From positions 1,302,001-1,366,000 of the forward strand of contig NZ_SUNC01000001.1 of assembly GCF_007570835.1 (NCBI RefSeq): a DNA stretch of 64,000 nt. Direction: 5' to 3'. This DNA is from Croceicoccus sediminis (lineage in GTDB: Bacteria; Pseudomonadota; Alphaproteobacteria; Sphingomonadales; Sphingomonadaceae). The position numbers and the translations under genes were made by a program. Under the pieces are notes generated by a model. It did no database searches. It was not told the origin of the DNA and worked only from the letters and a program-made list of their open reading frames with translations. Positions 43,443 to 52,409 of the stretch are shown one piece after another (within the stretch, counting starts at the first letter, position 1; each line of letters starts with the position of its first letter).

Positions 43443-44942
43443 ATGACCGCCAGCGGCCCCTATATCCTCGCCATCGATCAGGGAACGACTTCGACGCGAA
43501 GCATCCTGTTCGATGCCCGGCTCGACAGGGTATCGGTCTCTCAGCAGGAATTCGCGCAGCATTATCCCCGGCCCGGCTGGGTCGAACACGATGCCGAGGA
43601 AATCTGGACGAAAACGCTGGAAACCGCGCGCGGCGCGCTGGCCAGCGCCGATGTCCCGGCAGACGCGGTGGCGGCCATCGGCATCACCAACCAACGTGAA
43701 ACCGTGGTCATCTGGGACCGCGCGACCGGGGAGCCGATCCACAAGGCCATCGTCTGGCAGGACCGCCGCACCGCCGCGATGTGCGAGGAATTGCACGAAG
43801 CCGGGCACGAGGAGATCGTCCGCAAGACGACCGGCCTGCTGCTCGACCCCTATTTTTCGGCGACCAAGATCGCGTGGATCCTGGACGAAGTGCCCGGTGC
43901 GCGCGAACGGGCCGAACGCGGCGAACTGGCCTTTGGCACGATCGACTGTTTCCTGCTGTGGCGGCTGACCGGCGGGCGCGTCCATGCGACCGATGCCACC
44001 AATGCCAGCCGCACGCTCCTGCTCGATATCGAGAAGGGGGAATGGAGCGACGCGCTTTGCCATCTGCTTCGGGTGCCCCCCGCCTTGCTACCGCGCATCG
44101 GCGACAATGCCGAAATCTACGGCGAAACCGATCCAGGCCTGCTGGGCTGCGCCATTCCTGTCGCGGGCATGGCGGGCGATCAGCAGGCGGCCCTGTTCGG
44201 GCAGGCCTGTTTCCATCCCGGCATGGTCAAGTCCACGTACGGCACCGGCTGTTTTGCCGTCGCCAATACCGGCGAAACGCCGCTGCGTTCGGCAAACCGC
44301 CTTTTGACCACGGTGGGATATCGTCTGAACGGCAAGACCACTTACGCGCTGGAAGGGTCGATCTTCGTGGCGGGCGCGGCGGTCAAATGGCTGCGCGACA
44401 GCCTAGACCTCGTCGAGAATTCGGCCGAGACGGCCGAGCTTGCCGCGACGCTGGACGACAACGGCGGGGTCTACATGGTCCCGGCGTTTACCGGGCTTGG
44501 CGCGCCGCACTGGGACCCGCACGCACGCGGGGCGCTTTTGGGCATGACGCTGGGCACGACGCGTGCGCACATCGCCCGCGCCACGCTGGAAGCCGTGGCA
44601 TACCAGACGATGGACCTGCTCGACGCGATGAACGCCGACGGCGCGCCCCCGCCCGATGCAATGCGGGTCGATGGCGGGATGGCCGCCAACGACTGGTTCT
44701 GCGCCTTTCTTGCCGACATGCTGGCCACGCGGGTCGACCGGCCGCAGGAGCTGGAAACGACAGCGCGCGGCGCGGCGGCCCTGGCGGGGTTGGGCGTGGG
44801 CCTGTTCGAAAACCTTCAGGCGATCGAGGCGCTGTCGAACTTCGACCGGAGCTTCGAACCGTCGATGGCAGAGGAAAAGCGTGCCGAACTGGCCGATGGC
44901 TGGCACGCGGCGCTGTCACGGGTGAAAGCGCACGGGGCCTGA
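43443..44942 (+). CDS. glpK: Glycerol kinase
   Basis: A 499-aa FGGY kinase making glycerol-3-phosphate for GlpD. N-terminal [15 protein letters not shown], substrate segments [10 protein letters not shown] and [14 protein letters not shown], the catalytic Asp in [15 protein letters not shown], and [16 protein letters not shown] are present. The second ATPase motif is [23 protein letters not shown] 43443 has GGAG 8 nt upstream. Confidence 0.97.
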   Translation: MTASGPYILAIDQGTTSTRSILFDARLDRVSVSQQEFAQHYPRPGWVEHDAEEIWTKTLETARGALASADVPADAVAAIGITNQRETVVIWDRATGEPIHKAIVWQDRRTAAMCEELHEAGHEEIVRKTTGLLLDPYFSATKIAWILDEVPGARERAERGELAFGTIDCFLLWRLTGGRVHATDATNASRTLLLDIEKGEWSDALCHLLRVPPALLPRIGDNAEIYGETDPGLLGCAIPVAGMAGDQQAALFGQACFHPGMVKSTYGTGCFAVANTGETPLRSANRLLTTVGYRLNGKTTYALEGSIFVAGAAVKWLRDSLDLVENSAETAELAATLDDNGGVYMVPAFTGLGAPHWDPHARGALLGMTLGTTRAHIARATLEAVAYQTMDLLDAMNADGAPPPDAMRVDGGMAANDWFCAFLADMLATRVDRPQELETTARGAAALAGLGVGLFENLQAIEALSNFDRSFEPSMAEEKRAELADGWHAALSRVKAHGA

Positions 44943-44999
44943 CCGCTCAAGACAGACCGCGGGACAGATGGGCGGCCCCTGATCGGTCAGGCGTCGCCC

Positions 45000-45896
45000 T
45001 CAGCTTTCGGCTCGGTCCTTCGTGCCTTCCGCCGTCAGCATGACAATGGCCCCTTCTGCGCCATAGGCCCCGTGAAGCTGCACGATCGACAGTTTCGCAT
45101 AGGAAACCTTGCCGCTGTTGCTGAGAAAGCCGACCTTCACCTGCTGGGGCGGACCGCCGCGCAGCACGCTTTCCAGCTTGTCGCGGAACGCCACGCGGTC
45201 CTCGCGCGCGACGAGATCGACGAGGGCAACGCCGATCAGGCGTTCTTCGTCCAGCGACACCATGCGCGCGAAGGGATCGTCGACACGTTCGATCGTGCCG
45301 CGGACGGACAAACGGACATAGCCGACCTCGCCATGCACGCTCATCGCCTCGAGGATGGAGGCCTTGACGTCGGCGAGTCGATGCCGCTGCACGTCCTCGG
45401 TGATGTCGCGGAACATGAGCACGTTGGTGTTGCCCAGCGGAAAGGACTGAAAACGCAGCCACGCGCCGTCCTTGAAAGGAGAGGGAATGTCCGCGGCACT
45501 GGGCTCGCCGCCGACGACGGTACGGCGCGCATGCACCTCCATCAGCGATCCGGTAACAGATGGCAGGGCCTCTACAAGAAGCTGGCCGGTGAAATCGTTG
45601 GAATTCTTCCGGCAGATGGCGCCAGCGACCCGATTGGCATACTGGATGCGCAAATCAGAATCGCAAATGATGAGAGCCTCGTCGATCCATTCGGCGAGGC
45701 CGACAAGCTCACTCGCGCCGCCCCTGCCTGCAGCGTCGGTGTTTTCGCTGATCAGACCACGGTATTTTTCAATGTCCAGAAGGACATGGGTTTCCTTGCC
45801 GTGGTTGGTAATGAAGACCGCCTTGTCGGATGCGACATCGCGCCAATGCGAAAACGCCCGAACAACCTCCGCTGCCGTAGCGGTGACACCGCTCAT
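45000..45896 (-). CDS. PAS-domain protein with Phd/YefM-like N-terminus
   Basis: A 298-aa protein in which residues 1–50 (VTATAAEVVRAFSHWRDVAS, then VFITNHGKETHVLLDIEKYR) follow the Phd/YefM antitoxin pattern: T-x-T/E-A-R, a negative-side helix, V-I-T-x-x-G, and V-L-hydrophobic-x-x-E-x-Y. Two PAS domains follow: about 65–170 (EALIICDSDLRIQYANRVAG) and about 185–290 (DDPFARMVSLDEERLIGVAL). There is no kinase or GGDEF output, so the N-terminus could be the DNA-binding output. No toxin gene is adjacent. The N-terminal call is by eye only. Confidence 0.7.
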   Translation of the reverse strand: MSGVTATAAEVVRAFSHWRDVASDKAVFITNHGKETHVLLDIEKYRGLISENTDAAGRGGASELVGLAEWIDEALIICDSDLRIQYANRVAGAICRKNSNDFTGQLLVEALPSVTGSLMEVHARRTVVGGEPSAADIPSPFKDGAWLRFQSFPLGNTNVLMFRDITEDVQRHRLADVKASILEAMSVHGEVGYVRLSVRGTIERVDDPFARMVSLDEERLIGVALVDLVAREDRVAFRDKLESVLRGGPPQQVKVGFLSNSGKVSYAKLSIVQLHGAYGAEGAIVMLTAEGTKDRAES

Positions 45897-46231
45897 TATG
45901 CGTCTCCTCGATCTTTTGAGGTTAAAGTTTTTTCTTCACTTCGATCGCCGAACGATACTGCGATATTACTAATCAGAAATTGATTATACACAAAATACAC
46001 GAGGAATTCTGCATCTCATCACATACCGCCTGTCGGATAAACTTCACAGACCGTCGCACAACAATGACAAATAACGATATTAACTAATATTAATTTCGCA
46101 CTAAACTCTCGGAAGGCGTGCTGATTTCGTAATTTTAGTAAGATCAAGTAACCGAATCATTTACCTGATCTTTTTGTCAGCACTGCGAGCCTCTCCTCAT
46201 CCCGAATGGGTTTATCAGGGGAGAAATTACA
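45897..46231. other. 335-bp AT-rich intergenic leader of the trimeric autotransporter
   Basis: Markedly AT-rich compared with the rest of the window (for example around 45940–46000 and 46060–46165, with runs such as ATTAACTAATATTAAT). No ORF seen. It must contain the divergent promoters of the PAS protein and the autotransporter, and an AGGGGAG-like ribosome binding site precedes the ATG at 46232. Confidence 0.6.
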
Positions 46232-48256
46232 GTGAAGTGCAACAATCTAAACGCCCGCTTCGCCATGTTGGCGACTGTCGGCATCAGTGCTCTCGCCATG
46301 TCCAGCAATGCCCAGGCGCAGGTTACGCCCGTCGTGGACGTCTGCACCGGCATCAGCCTCGATCCCTCGGCCGTGACAACCATCGTGGGAGAGACCGTCC
46401 AGCCGGTCGAGGATATTGAATCGGTGCTCAACGGGCTGGTTCTCAGCCCCTTGCTGGCAGGCCTCGGACTGCCGGTACTCAACAGCGACCTTGCCACAAC
46501 TCTCGACAACATCGCGAACGGCAACCAGATCGCGCTGACCGTGCTGGACACCAACGGCAACATCGTCACATCGTCCGATGCCTGCAATGTCACCGCTGAC
46601 GGCTATACGCTGAACCAGGAAGCCGGCATTGCGATCGGTGGCAATTCGATCACCGGCCTTGGCGCGAATGGCCTCGACGCATCGGCGGGCGAACTGGACG
46701 CGATTGCTTTCGGTAACAGTGCGACGACTACGGCAGGCGCAACGGGTGCGATCGCCATCGGTGCCGACAGTTCGGTTTCCGCGGTCGACGGTATCGCCCT
46801 TGGCAACGGGGCAAGCGCGACTTTCGCCAACTCGGTCGCCATCGGTGCCGGTTCGGTCACGTCGCGCGGCGCGGTGACGGGCTATTCGTCGCCGGGCCTT
46901 GCCGGAACGTTCGATTCCGTCGGTGAAGTGGCGGTCGGCGCGCCCGGTGCCGAACGTCAGATCACGAACCTTGCCCCCGGCACTGCGGCGACCGATGCCG
47001 CCACGGTCGGACAGGTCCAGGGCGCGCTGGACGCGGTGGACGCGCTGGCCGATGTCGCGGTCCAGTATGACGACGGCACTTTCGCCACCGTCACGCTGCA
47101 GGGCCCGGGCGGCACCACCGTCACCAATGTCGCCGACGGCGCGCTCAACGCCACGTCGAGCGATGCGGTCAACGGTTCGCAGCTGTTCGCGACGAACCAG
47201 AACGTGCAGGCCAACACCGATGCGATCACCGCACTGGATGGCCGCGTCACGACGAACGAGACCGACATTGCCAACCTCGACGGCCGGGTCACGACCAACG
47301 AGACCGATATCGCCAACCTCGACGGCCGCCTCACGGTGAACGAGGGCGACATCGCCAGCATCGACAACCGCGTGACGGTGAACGAAGGCGATATCGTTGC
47401 CATTGATGGCCGCGTCACCAGTAACGAGACCGCGATCACCAACCTGCAGACACAAGTGGGGAACGTGCCGCTCGGCTATGTCGACGATGGTGACGGCATG
47501 ACCCCCAGCAGCACGCCCACGCAGACCGTTGCCATGATCGGCGCGGCGGCAGGCCCTGTCACGCTGACCAACGTTGCATCGGGTTCGCTTTCGGCGACAT
47601 CGTCGGACGCGGTGAACGGCTCCCAGCTTTTCGCCACGAACCAGCAGGTCGGCCAGAACACGACCGATATCGCCACCAATGCGAACAATATCGCTGTCAA
47701 CACGGCCAATATCTCGCAAAACACCAGCGATATCCAGGTGATCCAGAACAACCTTGCCGGCAGCACGGTTGTCGCGGTCCAGTATTCGAACGCCGACAAT
47801 CCGCGCGTCAGCAACGGCGGCGTGATTTCACAGGACGTGACGCTGATCGGGCTCGATCCGAATGCGACGGTGGGTCTGCACAATGTTGCCGACGCCGTGT
47901 CCGACTTCGACGCGGTGAACCTGCGCCAGTTGCAGTCGGGCATCGATGCCGCGCTGGCCCAGTCGAACGCCTATACCGACATGCGCTTTGCCGAGATCGC
48001 CTTCGATCTCGATAAGGTCCGCCGTGCGTCCTATGCCGGCACGGCAGGCGCTCTGGCGGTATCGGGCCTGCCGCAGGTGATCGAAAGCGAAGGCCAGATG
48101 ATGGCCGGTGCGATCGGCCATTATCGCGGGGAAACCGCCTTCGCCATCGGCTATTCGGCATCGTCTGACGATGGCCGCGCGGTCTTCAAGTTCAACGGCA
48201 CCGTCGACACCCATGGCTATGCCGGGATCAGCACGGGCGCGGGTTTCGCCTTCTGA
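46232..48256 (+). CDS. YadA-like trimeric autotransporter adhesin
   Basis: A 674-aa surface adhesin (type Vc secretion). A signal peptide (about 1–30, ending SNAQAQ) leads the protein. Head repeats are of the Hep_Hag type (AIAIGADSSVSAVDGIALGN, GASATFANSVAIGAGS). Neck motifs follow (DAVNGSQLFATNQ occurs twice, AATDAATVGQV once). A coiled-coil stalk of 14-residue repeats sits at about 334–406. The C-terminal membrane anchor of about 70 residues ends ISTGAGFAF with terminal Phe. It mediates attachment or aggregation. A terminator follows at 48335. Confidence 0.92.
   Translation: MKCNNLNARFAMLATVGISALAMSSNAQAQVTPVVDVCTGISLDPSAVTTIVGETVQPVEDIESVLNGLVLSPLLAGLGLPVLNSDLATTLDNIANGNQIALTVLDTNGNIVTSSDACNVTADGYTLNQEAGIAIGGNSITGLGANGLDASAGELDAIAFGNSATTTAGATGAIAIGADSSVSAVDGIALGNGASATFANSVAIGAGSVTSRGAVTGYSSPGLAGTFDSVGEVAVGAPGAERQITNLAPGTAATDAATVGQVQGALDAVDALADVAVQYDDGTFATVTLQGPGGTTVTNVADGALNATSSDAVNGSQLFATNQNVQANTDAITALDGRVTTNETDIANLDGRVTTNETDIANLDGRLTVNEGDIASIDNRVTVNEGDIVAIDGRVTSNETAITNLQTQVGNVPLGYVDDGDGMTPSSTPTQTVAMIGAAAGPVTLTNVASGSLSATSSDAVNGSQLFATNQQVGQNTTDIATNANNIAVNTANISQNTSDIQVIQNNLAGSTVVAVQYSNADNPRVSNGGVISQDVTLIGLDPNATVGLHNVADAVSDFDAVNLRQLQSGIDAALAQSNAYTDMRFAEIAFDLDKVRRASYAGTAGALAVSGLPQVIESEGQMMAGAIGHYRGETAFAIGYSASSDDGRAVFKFNGTVDTHGYAGISTGAGFAF
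47231..47450 (+). repeat. In-gene 42-bp repeats encoding the coiled-coil stalk
   Basis: About five tandem 42-bp units encode variants of LDGRVTTNETDIAN and IDNRVTVNEGDIVA. Such repeats can expand or contract and change stalk length. Confidence 0.85.
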
Positions 48257-48334
48257 CCCTTTGACGAAACTTCGCGTTGCGGGGGTGTAGCGGAGGTCAT
48301 GCGACCCATTCCCTGACATCCGCGCACCCCCGGG

Positions 48335-48373
48335 CCAGCCCTTGCGATTGCGATCGCGAGGGCTGGTTTCTTT
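48335..48373 (+). terminator. Rho-independent terminator after the autotransporter
   Basis: A 13-bp stem (CCAGCCCTTGCGA with TCGCGAGGGCTGG, one G·U pair) and a 6-nt loop are followed by TTTCTTTG, 79 bp past the stop codon. Confidence 0.85.
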
Positions 48374-48480
48374 GTTAGTTGCGAAGATGGGCCGGGACGA
48401 TACCAGCCAAAAGTGCAATGTCGGCAAAGCCGCCGCCGTGCGATTGAACGCCCTGAAACAAATCGTTCGAGAGGACAGCC

Positions 48481-49074
48481 ATGCGTAAATCGTCCCTGGT
48501 TCTGGCCGGCACTTCGCTAGCCCTTGCCCTGTCGCTTGCCGCTTGCGGCGGCGCGCCTGAACAGGCGGAGGAAACCCCCGCCGCCGAAGTGACCGAGGCA
48601 CCTGCCGAAGTCGCCGCATCGGACGCGGCGATGGAACCACCCGTCGCCGAGGAAACGGCAGAGCCCGAGCCCGAACCGACCCCCACGCCGACACCGACGC
48701 CCACGAAAACGGCGGAACCGAAGAAGGAGGCGGCTGCCGCGCCGGAACCCAAGGCTGAGCCGGTCCAGGTCGCCGAACTGACGCCGCCAGCATCATTCAA
48801 TCGCTGCGCAGTGTGCCACACCTGGGAAAAGGGCGGAGAGAACAAGCTGGGCCCGAACCTGTGGGGCACTTACGGCAAGCAGGCCGGTTTCCATGCAGGG
48901 TTCAAGTATTCCGACGCCATGAAGGATTCGGGCGTAACCTGGGACGATGCCACGCTGAACCAGTGGCTGGAAAACCCGCGCAAGTTCATCCCCGGCAACC
49001 GCATGAGCTTCCCCGGCCTGAAGGACGAGGCGAAGCGGCAGGAAATCATCGACTTCCTGAAAAAGCTGAAGTGA
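48481..49074 (+). CDS. Class I cytochrome c lipoprotein with Pro/Thr/Glu linker
   Basis: A 197-aa membrane-tethered cytochrome c. The lipobox LAACGG gives a lipidated Cys at about residue 21. A long low-complexity linker (about 25–100; TAEPEPEPTPTPTPTPTKTA) is followed by a c-type domain with CAVCH heme attachment, GPNLWGTYGKQAGF and a likely Met ligand in GNRMSFPGLKD. It resembles mitochondrial-type cytochrome c, tethered for short-range electron transfer. Flanked by terminators on both sides, it is a single-gene unit. Confidence 0.92.
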   Translation: MRKSSLVLAGTSLALALSLAACGGAPEQAEETPAAEVTEAPAEVAASDAAMEPPVAEETAEPEPEPTPTPTPTPTKTAEPKKEAAAAPEPKAEPVQVAELTPPASFNRCAVCHTWEKGGENKLGPNLWGTYGKQAGFHAGFKYSDAMKDSGVTWDDATLNQWLENPRKFIPGNRMSFPGLKDEAKRQEIIDFLKKLK

Positions 49075-49110
49075 TCACGGCGTAAACGCGAGCTCAGTCT
49101 ACGCCAGACA

Positions 49111-49147
49111 AGGGACCCGGCCTCACCTCTCGGCCGGGTCCCTTTTT
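49111..49147. terminator. Bidirectional terminator between cytochrome c and EthD genes
   Basis: An exact 11-bp stem (GGGACCCGGCC with GGCCGGGTCCC) and a 9-nt loop are followed by TTTTT on the plus strand. It lies between convergent genes, 36 bp past the cytochrome stop and 7 bp before the EthD stop. Confidence 0.9.
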
Positions 49148-49154
49148 CGTGCGA

Positions 49155-49448
49155 TCAGTCGGCGCGGTAGATCGCCGGTTGGATGTCGGTGAATTTGGCG
49201 ACATCGGCCAGCACGCCCGGCGTTTCGGGCGCTGCCAGCGCCTTGTCGATCTGGCCCTGTTCGTCGAAGTTCAGCGCAACCATGCAGGCAAAGGGCTGCG
49301 CATCGTCATAGGGCCAGCTGACGTCCGCGCTTTTCAGGCCATGCGGCCCCCATGCATCGTTCACCACCGTCATGTGGGTGCCCAGATAGTATTCGCGGTC
49401 GAACGTGTGCCCTTCGTGTCTGGGGTAATAGACATACAGCCTGGCCAT
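49155..49448 (-). CDS. EthD family small protein
   Basis: A 97-aa dimeric alpha/beta-barrel protein of the EthD family: MARLYVYYPRHEGHTFDREY, then YLGTHMTVVNDAWGPHGLK. EthD homologues occur beside oxidative degradation genes and their activity is mostly unknown. It lies 32 bp after the cysteine-rich rhodanese-like gene on the same strand, so it may be the distal gene of that unit in the quinoprotein locus. Confidence 0.85.
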   Translation of the reverse strand: MARLYVYYPRHEGHTFDREYYLGTHMTVVNDAWGPHGLKSADVSWPYDDAQPFACMVALNFDEQGQIDKALAAPETPGVLADVAKFTDIQPAIYRAD

Positions 49449-49480
49449 TTTCGGATAACTCCTCTTCCTTCACAAAAGCG

Positions 49481-50041
49481 TCAGTGTGACGGGACGGCGA
49501 CTGGCACCGCCACGACCAGCGGCTCGACCTTGCGCCACCCCTCTATCCCTTCGGCCAGCCACCAGACGCCATCGTGCCCTTGCGCGGCAAGGCGTCTGGC
49601 CGCGTTCCAGCCCATCCAGCAATCGGTGCGGCAGAACAGGATGACGGGCAAGTGCGGATTGCGGCGGCGGGCATCGGTCACTTCGCGCACCAGCGCGTTC
49701 CACAAGGCCGGATCGGCATCGCCGCGCCCGGCCTCGGGGTGCCACACGGCACCGGGGATCGTCAGGTGTTCTTCGGAAAGTCGCCAGCGCCCCGTCTCGG
49801 GGTCGCGAACCCCGCCGCCTGCGGGCAGGACATCGATGAACAGCGCGTCCTTGCCGGGGTCGAGCAACAGCGCAGCGGGAAGCGCAAGCCGGGCCGAGGG
49901 GCGCGGATCACGGTCGACCGGCGCGCGGTAGCGGTCCGTGCGATAGCCATTGTCATCGAACACCGCACGCTCCTGCGCGGCGGACGGCACCGCAAGGCAA
50001 GTCGCCACCACGGCCAGCAAAATCGCATTTGCCTTCGCCAT
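49481..50041 (-). CDS. PQQ-dependent-catabolism-associated rhodanese-like protein (Cys-X3-Cys-Trp motif)
   Basis: A 186-aa secreted rhodanese-fold protein. The signal peptide ends VPSAAQ. A degenerate rhodanese domain carries ALFIDVLPAGGG, ending in ILFCRTDCWMGWNAARRLAA with C137 and C141 followed by Trp. This matches the small family linked to PQQ dehydrogenase loci and named for a CXXCW motif; here three residues separate the cysteines. The role is probably redox or sulfur handling in the periplasm. ATG 50041 is divergent from the SoxYZ-like gene; a motif site (50103) lies upstream. Confidence 0.85.
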   Translation of the reverse strand: MAKANAILLAVVATCLAVPSAAQERAVFDDNGYRTDRYRAPVDRDPRPSARLALPAALLLDPGKDALFIDVLPAGGGVRDPETGRWRLSEEHLTIPGAVWHPEAGRGDADPALWNALVREVTDARRRNPHLPVILFCRTDCWMGWNAARRLAAQGHDGVWWLAEGIEGWRKVEPLVVAVPVAVPSH

Positions 50042-50066
50042 TTTCCCTCGCCTTCCCGTTCTTGGA

Positions 50067-50079
50067 CCAAAGTGCAATG
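50067..50079 (+). promoter_or_regulatory. Putative quinoprotein-regulon site 1 (CCAARGNNCAATG)
   Basis: CCAAAGTGCAATG, an exact match to the shared motif, 40 bp upstream of the SoxYZ-like gene. With site 2 it forms an inverted pair in the divergent intergenic region. Confidence 0.6.
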
Positions 50080-50102
50080 TGGCGCAGAGCGGTCCTGCAC
50101 TA

Positions 50103-50115
50103 CATTGTTCTTTGG
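50103..50115 (-). promoter_or_regulatory. Putative quinoprotein-regulon site 2
   Basis: On the minus strand CCAAAGAACAATG, an exact match, oriented toward the rhodanese-like gene 61 bp away. It also abuts the SoxYZ start codon. Confidence 0.6.
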
Positions 50116-50119
50116 ACCC

Positions 50120-50920
50120 ATGCGCATCGCGAACAACATCCTGCCCGCCGCGGCCACCCTCGTTATGGCCCTCGCCGCCTCCCCCGCACTTGGCGGGGAG
50201 CTTCCGGCCGACCCGCTGGGATCGCCAATGTGGGAATATCACGCCGAAAAGCTGTTCACCGGCGGCCCGGTCGTTTTCGACAGCCGGGTAAAAGTAATCC
50301 TGCCCGTCGTCGCAGAGGATCAACACGTCGTGCCGGTCACGGTCGATGCGCGCAAGCTGGACGGGGTGAAGCGCATCGTCGTCTTTGCCGACCTCAATCC
50401 CATTCCCGTCGCCATCGACTATCGCCCGATGGATGCCGCGCCCTTCGTCGCCACGCGCATCAAGCTGGACCAGCGCACGCCGGTTCGCGCCGCGGTGCAA
50501 CTGGCCGACGGCAGCTGGCACGTGGCGGGCGAGTGGATCGATGCGGCGGGCGGTGGCTGTTCGGCCCCGCCCTTGTCCCGCGTGCGCGGCGACTGGGCCG
50601 ACCACCTTGGCGAATTGCGCGGCGCGGCGTGGAGCGAGGGCGACACGACACGCCTGCGTTTCGGCTTTCGCCACCCCATGGACACCGGCCTGGTCGAGAA
50701 CATCCCTGCCTACAACATCGAAACCGTGCGGGTCATGGACGCGGACGGGCGCGAAGTGGCGAGCATGGACGTCTATGGCTCGGTCGCGGAAGATCCCGCC
50801 TTCACGCTGGTCGTCGACCGTGACGGGCCGATGGAAGTGGCCGCGCGCGACACCAGCGGGCTGGAATTCGCGGGCGAACTTGCACCGATGAGCGGCAAGA
50901 AGCAGACGGCCAAGCCATGA
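50120..50920 (+). CDS. Quinoprotein-dehydrogenase-associated SoxYZ-like carrier protein
   Basis: A 266-aa periplasmic protein. The signal peptide ends around SPALGG. An N-terminal SoxY-like Ig domain (about 30–155) ends at GGGCSAPP, where C147 corresponds to the swinging-arm Cys of SoxY, though not at the very C-terminus. A SoxZ-like domain follows (about 160–260; LRFGFRHPMDTG). Fused SoxYZ proteins of this kind occur only with PQQ dehydrogenase clusters; their cargo is unknown. Its stop overlaps the metallohydrolase start (ATGA). Confidence 0.88.
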   Translation: MRIANNILPAAATLVMALAASPALGGELPADPLGSPMWEYHAEKLFTGGPVVFDSRVKVILPVVAEDQHVVPVTVDARKLDGVKRIVVFADLNPIPVAIDYRPMDAAPFVATRIKLDQRTPVRAAVQLADGSWHVAGEWIDAAGGGCSAPPLSRVRGDWADHLGELRGAAWSEGDTTRLRFGFRHPMDTGLVENIPAYNIETVRVMDADGREVASMDVYGSVAEDPAFTLVVDRDGPMEVAARDTSGLEFAGELAPMSGKKQTAKP

Positions 50921-51882
50921 GGGTTTCCCGCCGCGCGATCATCGCCGGTTTGGGCGCTGCGGGCCTGGCCCCTGTGCTGGCCCCCGCGCTGGTCCATGCC
51001 GAACAGTTCGCAGGCACCTACGACCCGAAGGCCGAAGAAGTGGCCGACGGCATCTGGATGGTGCGCGGTGCGGACGAACCCATCGCTTTTTCTAACGGCG
51101 GCGCGATCGCCAATTCGGTCATCATCGCAACCGATGACGGAGCCGTGGTCGTCGATCCCGGCCCCTCGCTATCCTATGGCAGGGCGATCCGGGCGCTGGC
51201 TGAACGTGTCACCGGCAAACCGGTCGTGCGCGTCTATGTCACGCACTTGCATCCCGATCATTCCTTTGGCGCCGGGGCGTTCGATGCGCGATCTGTCCAT
51301 GCCCTTCCCGCCACGCGCCACGACCTCGAACGCGACGGCGAAGGGTTTTCCGACGCGCTGTTCCGCGTGCTGGCGGACTGGATGAAAGGAACAACGGTCG
51401 TCATGCCGCAAGGCGACGTGACGGCGGGGGAAGTCGTCATCGGCGGACGCAAGCTTCGCCTTTTCGCGCTGGACGGACATTCCAGCGGCGACCTTGCCAT
51501 CCTGGACGAGGCGACCGGCACCCTCATCGGCGGCGACCTGGTGTTTCACGACCGCGCCCCTGCCACGCCCCATGCAAATCTGGACGGCTGGCTCACCGCG
51601 CTGGACCGGCTGGATGGCGTGCCGCACGACCTTGTCATCCCCGGACACGGGCCATTGGACAGCGGCAACGCGGCCATCGCGCAGACCCGCGACTGGCTGA
51701 CCTGGATTCAAGGGATGCTCAATGATGCCGTGTTATCAGGCAAGGACATGAGCGAGGCGGGCGCAACCCCGATCCCGGAGCGCTTTGCCGATATCAAAGT
51801 CGCACGCTACGAACTGCAGCGCAGCGTCTCGCACTTCTATCCGGGGCTTGAGGCGAAACTGCTGCCGATGGTCGGCAATTAG
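50917..51882 (+). CDS. Quinoprotein-relay zinc metallohydrolase (metallo-beta-lactamase fold)
   Basis: A 321-aa periplasmic hydrolase. A twin-Arg-like N-terminus (MRVSRRAIIAGLGAAG) suggests Tat export. Zinc ligands lie in VTHLHPDHSFGAGAF (HxHxDH), the Asp in IGGDLVFHDR and a distal His in IPGHGPLD. It resembles SoxH/SoxF-type and quinoprotein-associated MBL proteins. It is coupled to the SoxYZ-like carrier, suggesting that it acts on a carrier-bound intermediate. Convergent overlap of 4 bp with cytochrome b561. Confidence 0.9.
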   Translation: MRVSRRAIIAGLGAAGLAPVLAPALVHAEQFAGTYDPKAEEVADGIWMVRGADEPIAFSNGGAIANSVIIATDDGAVVVDPGPSLSYGRAIRALAERVTGKPVVRVYVTHLHPDHSFGAGAFDARSVHALPATRHDLERDGEGFSDALFRVLADWMKGTTVVMPQGDVTAGEVVIGGRKLRLFALDGHSSGDLAILDEATGTLIGGDLVFHDRAPATPHANLDGWLTALDRLDGVPHDLVIPGHGPLDSGNAAIAQTRDWLTWIQGMLNDAVLSGKDMSEAGATPIPERFADIKVARYELQRSVSHFYPGLEAKLLPMVGN

Positions 51883-52409
51883 GCCATCCGCCGCAGGACA
51901 TTGTCCTTCAGCACGAAGTGATGGCGCAGCGCCGCGCCGACGTGCAGCACGATCAGCGCCACCGCGACCCAGCCCATGATCTCGTGCGCTTCGTGCGCGA
52001 AACCGTCGATGGCGCCGTCGGGTGTGATACCGAACTTGGGCACGTCGAACAGGCCGAACCAGTTGAGCGGATACTTGCTGCCCGACGATACCAGCCAGCC
52101 GGTCATCGGCAGTCCGATCATGAGGACATAGAACAGGGCGTGGGTCAGGTGCGCCGCGCCCCTTTCCCATGCGGGCGTATGTGCAGGCAGCGGCGGCGCA
52201 CGGTGCGCCATGCGCCAGCCCAGCCGCACCAGCGACAGGACCAGCACCGTCAGGCCGAACGACTTGTGCAGCGGCATGACGTTGACGACGTCTTCCAGCG
52301 CGTCGTGAAAGAACCCGCCGATGATGTTGCCGATGATGATGACCGCGATGGTCCAGTGGAGGAACCGCGCGACCGCGTTGTAACGCTCTACCCCCACGGC
52401 TGCGGTCAC
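51879..52409 (-). CDS. Cytochrome b561
   Basis: A 176-aa four-helix diheme membrane protein. Heme His are in VERYNAVARFLHWTIAVIII, VMPLHKSFGLTVLV, AHLTHALFYVLMIG-type sequence and VALIVLHVGAALRHHFV. I prefer the GTG at 52409, which overlaps the TonB-receptor stop (GTGA) and gives the normal N-terminus; ATG 52433 is the alternative. It would exchange electrons between quinone and periplasmic partners, and it is translationally coupled to the receptor. Confidence 0.88.
   Translation of the reverse strand: MTAAVGVERYNAVARFLHWTIAVIIIGNIIGGFFHDALEDVVNVMPLHKSFGLTVLVLSLVRLGWRMAHRAPPLPAHTPAWERGAAHLTHALFYVLMIGLPMTGWLVSSGSKYPLNWFGLFDVPKFGITPDGAIDGFAHEAHEIMGWVAVALIVLHVGAALRHHFVLKDNVLRRMA

Noticed and set aside
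45000-45150. Toxin–antitoxin module around the Phd-like domain
   Set aside because: No Doc, RelE or YoeB-like ORF lies on either side; only the antitoxin-like fold is present, fused to PAS domains.
47231-47450. CRISPR-like repeat array
   Set aside because: The 42-bp units are contiguous, in frame and encode the coiled-coil stalk; there are no spacers.
48930-48965. Additional SigF-type promoter (GTAACC-N16-TGAA) within the cytochrome c gene
   Set aside because: One mismatch in the −10 and inside a coding region, not oriented to a gene start.
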